Origin: Pseudomonadota bacterium
Lineage (GTDB): Bacteria; Pseudomonadota; Gammaproteobacteria; Burkholderiales; Burkholderiaceae_B
Assembly (NCBI GenBank): GCA_023432075.1
Contig: JAEYVD010000438.1
Span: 1-10,242 of the forward strand
DNA: 10,242 nucleotides
Reading direction: 5' to 3'
Positions 6,634-10,242 of the stretch are shown piece after piece (positions within the stretch are counted from its first letter, which is position 1; the number at the start of each line of letters is the position of its first letter). The notes beneath the pieces are model-generated. The model was not told the origin of the DNA and made no database searches. It worked only from the letters and a program-made list of their open reading frames with translations. The position numbers and the translations under genes are program-made.

Positions 6634-8928
6634 TCAACCCTGAACAATGTCGAGCTTGGCGATGCCGAGCGCCAAGGTCTTGGCGCCGACATCGCGGAAG
6701 TGGATTTCCGCCTGGGCGTCCTGTCCGGCGCCGCTCAGGCCGATGATCGTGCCGTCGCCAAAACGAGCGTGACGCACACCCTGACCCACACGATACTGCT
6801 TGTCGCCCACCGTGACACCGGTGGCGACACCACGGGGTTGACGCGGCGCAATGGTGTTGGTCGGCTTGCGGCCAAAGGCATCGCCGCGATTGCCGCCGCC
6901 CCACCCCGCGCCCGTCGCGCTAACCGGGGCCAGTCCGGCCTTGGGGGTCAGCCACTTCAGGTGCTGCTCGGGAATTTCATCCAGGAAGCGCGAGCGCATG
7001 GCGTATCGCGTCTGGCCATGCAGCATCCGGCTTTGCGCCAGGCTGATGTACAGGCGCTGCCGCGCGCGCGTGATCGCCACGTACATGAGGCGGCGTTCTT
7101 CTTCCAGGCCGGCCGGCTCGAGGATGCTGTTCTCGTGCGGGAACAACCCTTCCTCCAAGCCGGTGATGAACACGGCGTCGAATTCCAGGCCCTTGGCGGC
7201 ATGCACCGTCATGAGCTGGACGGCATCCTGACCTTGCTGGGCCTGGTTGTCGCCGGCCTCGAGCGCCGCATGCGACAGGAACGCGGCCAGTGGCGTCAGG
7301 TTGTCGCCTGCAACCGCCGGCGCGTCCACCACACCCGGCATGAGCGTGGAGGACGTGTCACCGTCCGGCACCTGGCCGGCGGGCATACCGTCGTAGTTTT
7401 CCTCGGACGCAAACACCGCCGCGGCCGTGATGAGTTCGTTCAGGTTTTCCAGCCGTTCGGCGCCTTCGCGCTCGGCCTTGTAGTGGGCGTTCAGGCCGCT
7501 GGCGTCGAGCATGTGCTCGACCATTTCGGGCAGCGGCAGCTCGCGCGTTTCTTCGATGAGCCGATGAATCAGCTGCGCAAACTGGGCCAGGTTGGAGCCG
7601 CCCTTGCCCGCGACCCGCGCCACCGCGCCGTACAGGCTGGTGTCTTGCTCGCGTGCGGCGTCGGCCAGTTGTTCGAGCGTGCGCGCGCCAATCCCGCGCG
7701 TCGGGAAGTTGACCACCCGCATCCAGGACGTATCGTCGTGCGGGTTGGCCATCAGGCGCAGGTACGCCAGCGCGTGCTTGATTTCCTGGCGCTCAAAAAA
7801 GCGCAGGCCGCCATACACCTTGTACGGGATGCCGGCCGAGAAAATGGCGTGCTCGATGACGCGCGATTGCGCGTTGCTACGATATAGCACGGCGATTTCG
7901 CGGCGGTCGCTGCCTTCATGGATGAGGGAACGGATTTCGTCCACGATCCACTGCGCTTCCATGCCATCGGATGGCTGCTCGATGACACGGACCGGTTCGC
8001 CCGCGCCTTGGTCGGTCCAGAGATTCTTGCCCAGGCGTCCCGAGTTGTGGCCGATAAGCGCGTTGGCCGAATCCAGGATGTGGCCGTACGAGCGGTAGTT
8101 CTGCTCCAGTCGGATCACGGTGCCGTGCGCATAGTCGCGCTCGAAGTCGGCCATGTTGCCGACGTTGGCGCCGCGGAAGGCATAGATGGACTGGTCGTCG
8201 TCACCCACGGCGAAGATGGCCGCGCCACCGCCGGCCAACAGGCGCAGCCACTTGTACTGCAGCGTGTTCGTGTCCTGGAACTCGTCGACGAGGATGTGGC
8301 GGAACCGGCGCTGGTAGTGCTCGCGCACGGGCGCGTTGCGCGACAGCAGCTCATAGGCGCGCAGCAGCAGCTCGGCAAAGTCGACCACGCCTTCGCGCTG
8401 GCACTGCGCTTCGTAGAGCTGGTAGATCTCGATCAGGCGGCGGCGGTGCGCGTCGTACGCTTCGACGTCGGCGGGGCGCAGGCCCTCTTCCTTCGCGCCG
8501 TTGATGAAGCGCTGCACATCGCGGGGCGGATACTTTTCATCATCCACCCCGTTGGCCTTCATGAGGCGCTTGATGGCCGCAAGCTGGTCCGTGACGTCCA
8601 GGATCTGAAAGCTCTGCGGCAGGCCGGCATCGCGATGATGCGCGCGCAGCATGCGATTGCAAAGACCGTGGAACGTGCCGATCCAGAGGCCGCGCGTATC
8701 GATCGGCAGGATGGCCGACATGCGCGCCAGCATCTCGCGAGCTGCCTTGTTGGTGAACGTGACCGCCAGAAGCCCAAAAGGCGAAGCCTGGCCGGTTTGA
8801 ATCAGCCAGGCCATGCGGGTGGTGAGCACCCGGGTCTTGCCGCTGCCCGCCCCGGCCAGGACCAGGGCGTGCTGCGGTTCTAACGTTACTGCGGCGCGTT
8901 GTTCAGGATTTAGCTTCTCTAGCATCAT
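6634..8928 (-). CDS. uvrD: UvrD/PcrA-type superfamily 1A DNA helicase
   Basis: 764-residue 3'-5' DNA helicase, expected to serve nucleotide excision and mismatch repair and to act on stalled RNA polymerase. All SF1A motifs are visible: Walker A AGAGSGKT (25-32), Ia TFTNKAAREM (58-66), II VDEFQDT (214-220), III VGDDDQSIYAFRG (241-253), IV LEQNYRS (274-280), V MTVHAAKGLEFD (573-584) and VI EERRLMYVAITRAR (610-623). A Gly-rich linker (about 665-700) leads to a C-terminal Tudor-like domain (about 705-762, RVGQGVRHARFGDGTI), which favours UvrD/PcrA over Rep. The protein is about 45 residues longer than E. coli UvrD, partly from a loop at about 510-545. Two adjacent ATG codons exist: the one at 8928 overlaps the desaturase stop by 4 nt, the one at 8925 by 1 nt. 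No Shine-Dalgarno is visible, so translation is probably coupled. Confidence 0.95.
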   Translation of the reverse strand: MMLEKLNPEQRAAVTLEPQHALVLAGAGSGKTRVLTTRMAWLIQTGQASPFGLLAVTFTNKAAREMLARMSAILPIDTRGLWIGTFHGLCNRMLRAHHRDAGLPQSFQILDVTDQLAAIKRLMKANGVDDEKYPPRDVQRFINGAKEEGLRPADVEAYDAHRRRLIEIYQLYEAQCQREGVVDFAELLLRAYELLSRNAPVREHYQRRFRHILVDEFQDTNTLQYKWLRLLAGGGAAIFAVGDDDQSIYAFRGANVGNMADFERDYAHGTVIRLEQNYRSYGHILDSANALIGHNSGRLGKNLWTDQGAGEPVRVIEQPSDGMEAQWIVDEIRSLIHEGSDRREIAVLYRSNAQSRVIEHAIFSAGIPYKVYGGLRFFERQEIKHALAYLRLMANPHDDTSWMRVVNFPTRGIGARTLEQLADAAREQDTSLYGAVARVAGKGGSNLAQFAQLIHRLIEETRELPLPEMVEHMLDASGLNAHYKAEREGAERLENLNELITAAAVFASEENYDGMPAGQVPDGDTSSTLMPGVVDAPAVAGDNLTPLAAFLSHAALEAGDNQAQQGQDAVQLMTVHAAKGLEFDAVFITGLEEGLFPHENSILEPAGLEEERRLMYVAITRARQRLYISLAQSRMLHGQTRYAMRSRFLDEIPEQHLKWLTPKAGLAPVSATGAGWGGGNRGDAFGRKPTNTIAPRQPRGVATGVTVGDKQYRVGQGVRHARFGDGTIIGLSGAGQDAQAEIHFRDVGAKTLALGIAKLDIVQG

Positions 8929-10133
8929 GCCGCGTAGCGGCGCAGATGTTGAGCGAACTGCTCAAGCCCAGCGATGCCGCTTTGCTGGGCGCGCTGGCAC
9001 CAGGCCTGCAGGTCGTGAAGAAGTTGTTCGCTGCTGGCGCTGGAGCTTTCCCAGATGCGGCCGAGTTCACGGCGCATCTGCACCAGCGTCGACAGCGACT
9101 TGTTCTGGGCGATGGCCTTGTCCACGGCAGCCAGTTGCTCAGGCTGCAGGATTTCCTCGTTGCGATGGATGGCACGGCGCACGCTGTGCAGCTTGGTGTA
9201 GCCGCATTCGGCGTTGCCTTCCTGGCGCGAGGCCTTCAGCTTGGCCAGTTCTTCGCGGGCGGCGCTCTTGATCACGTCCGCATAGCGGGCCATGACTTCG
9301 TAGCGGTGCGTGATCACGCCTTGCAGCGTGCGCAGGTCGATGCCCGTGCGGGAGTCGTCCAGCTTGAGCTTGGGCGCAACCTTCTTGATCTTGGCCAGGC
9401 CGAAGAACTTCAGGATGTTGATGTAGCACCAGCCGATGTCGAACTCATACCACTTGGCCGAGAACTTGGCGGACGTGCCGTGGGCATGGTGGTTGTTGTG
9501 CAGCTCTTCGCCGCCGATCACGATGCCCCAAGGGAACACGTTGGTGCTGGTGTCCGGGCTGTTGTAGTTGCGGTAGCCCCAGAAGTGGCCGATGCCGTTG
9601 ACGACGCCGGCGGCCCAGAAGGGAATCCAGGCCATCTGGACAGCCCAGACCGTGACGCCGATGGCGCCGAACAGGGCGATGTCGAGGGCGAGCATGGTCA
9701 GCACGCCCCAAAGGCTGTGCTTGCTGTAGACATTGCGCTCGAGCCAGTCGTCAGGCGTGCCGTGGCCGAACTTGGCCATGGTTTCCTTGTTGTTCGACTC
9801 TTCGCGGTACAGCTCCGCGCCGCGGAACAGCACCTTCCAGATGCCGAACAGCATGGGCGAGTGCGGGTCACCTTCCTTTTCGCATTTGGCGTGATGCTTG
9901 CGGTGAATAGCCACCCATTCCTTGGTGACCATGCCGGTCGTCATCCAGAGCCAGAAGCGGAAGAAGTGCATGACAGCCGGATGAAGATCCAGACCGCGGT
10001 GCGCTTGGCTGCGATGGAGAAAAACCGTGACCGCAACAATCGTGATGTGCGTCACGACCAAAGTGAAAACGACGATCTGCCACCAAGTCGCTTGGGTCAG
10101 GCCGCCGGCAATGAAGGAGAGGATGTAATCCAT
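8925..10133 (-). CDS. Integral-membrane fatty acid desaturase with C-terminal extension
   Basis: 402-residue di-iron membrane desaturase, probably introducing a delta-9 double bond into acyl-CoA or phospholipid acyl chains with O2. The three histidine boxes are complete: HRSQAH (40-45), HRKHH (77-81) and HNNHH (212-216), plus H183 in GHFWGYRNY. Hydrophobic segments lie at about 15-39, 53-70 and 142-180, the usual four-pass hairpin topology. After about residue 265 comes a hydrophilic helical extension of about 135 residues, which I recognise from other proteobacterial desaturases of the Pseudomonas DesA type. It resembles the C-terminal tail of ISL3-family transposases. Residues DesA versus DesB cannot be told apart by eye, so no symbol is given. 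No ferredoxin or reductase gene is adjacent. The start ATG lacks a clear ribosome binding site. The stop TGA overlaps the uvrD start. Confidence 0.92.
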   Translation of the reverse strand: MDYILSFIAGGLTQATWWQIVVFTLVVTHITIVAVTVFLHRSQAHRGLDLHPAVMHFFRFWLWMTTGMVTKEWVAIHRKHHAKCEKEGDPHSPMLFGIWKVLFRGAELYREESNNKETMAKFGHGTPDDWLERNVYSKHSLWGVLTMLALDIALFGAIGVTVWAVQMAWIPFWAAGVVNGIGHFWGYRNYNSPDTSTNVFPWGIVIGGEELHNNHHAHGTSAKFSAKWYEFDIGWCYINILKFFGLAKIKKVAPKLKLDDSRTGIDLRTLQGVITHRYEVMARYADVIKSAAREELAKLKASRQEGNAECGYTKLHSVRRAIHRNEEILQPEQLAAVDKAIAQNKSLSTLVQMRRELGRIWESSSASSEQLLHDLQAWCQRAQQSGIAGLEQFAQHLRRYAA

Positions 10134-10242
10134 AAAGCTGTTATGAGCCTCGCATGAGAAGTGGCTGAAAGTTTAGCTTACCTTAGCCGTCTGATGACAA
10201 TCTAGTTTCAAAATAGTTATTGAGAGAAATCAAGGACTAAGC
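10134..10242 (-). promoter_or_regulatory. AT-richer upstream region of the desaturase operon
   Basis: This 109-bp stretch has no gene and is clearly richer in A/T than the rest of the window. On the minus strand it offers the -35-like hexamers TTGAAA (10211-10206) and TTGTCA (10200-10195). The -10-like candidates TAAGGT (10185-10180) and TAAACT (10175-10170) sit at 19-20 nt spacing, longer than ideal, so the exact promoter is not settled. An imperfect 15-bp palindrome (10202-10216) overlaps the TTGAAA. Direct repeats of GCTAA 10 bp apart and of CTCAT 11 bp apart also occur. The region may continue beyond the window edge. Confidence 0.4.

Noticed and set aside
6629..6904. N-terminal extension of the chorismate mutase frame into uvrD
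   Set aside because: Out-of-frame reading of the uvrD C-terminus with R/H-rich nonsense; the AroQ domain begins at about residue 10 after the ATG at 6628, which has an AGGG upstream.
6631..7887. 418-codon plus-strand open frame opposite uvrD
   Set aside because: Shadow frame with R/G/H-rich translation and no motif; the helicase motifs on the minus strand are complete.
8925..9340. A transposon remnant fused to the desaturase end
   Set aside because: Despite resemblance to a transposase tail there are no terminal inverted repeats, target duplications, frameshifts or composition change, and the extension is in frame and looks typical for proteobacterial desaturases; treated as a domain question instead.
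8946..10157. 403-codon plus-strand open frame opposite the desaturase
   Set aside because: It covers almost exactly the antisense of the desaturase, has no family resemblance, and the opposite strand has all three histidine boxes.

Overview
This 10.2 kb window of GC-rich chromosome looks like a betaproteobacterium of the Alcaligenaceae (Bordetella/Achromobacter type). The grounds are the high GC content with strong G/C third positions, the dapC-dapD-dapE order reported from Bordetella pertussis, and the overall look of the proteins. The genus is an inference. Every long gene can be assigned to a known family, coding density is high, and there is no insertion sequence, integrase, phage gene, CRISPR array or toxin-antitoxin pair.

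Layout. At the left edge, on the minus strand, is the 5' part of a tRNA-Leu gene cut by the window end. Only 47 bp separate it from the divergent dapC, which has no ribosome binding site and a likely extended -10 promoter placed so that its mRNA could be leaderless. dapC, dapD and dapE run on the plus strand and encode three consecutive-branch enzymes of the succinylase route to meso-diaminopimelate and lysine: the succinyltransferase DapD, the aminotransferase DapC and the desuccinylase DapE. A GC-rich hairpin and a canonical intrinsic terminator follow dapE. Next on the same strand come prmB (glutamine methyltransferase of ribosomal protein L3) and, overlapping it by 4 nt, a YheS-like ABC-F ATPase. 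Both are expected to act on the ribosome.

A strong bidirectional terminator at about 6.25 kb separates the plus-strand genes from a convergent minus-strand set. Read in its own direction that set is: an integral-membrane fatty acid desaturase with a C-terminal extension of about 135 residues, a UvrD-type DNA helicase (overlapping by 4 nt or 1 nt depending on its start), and a small stand-alone AroQ-type chorismate mutase 5 nt downstream of the helicase. The 109 bp upstream of the desaturase, at the right edge, is AT-richer and holds repeats and weak promoter-like elements.

The window is mainly housekeeping metabolism, translation and repair, and I see no convincing undescribed system. The points worth a second look are the possible leaderless dapC start next to the tRNA gene, the terminator just before prmB, the translational coupling of two ribosome-directed proteins, the desaturase C-terminal domain that resembles the tail of ISL3-family transposases, and the odd desaturase-helicase-chorismate mutase transcription unit.
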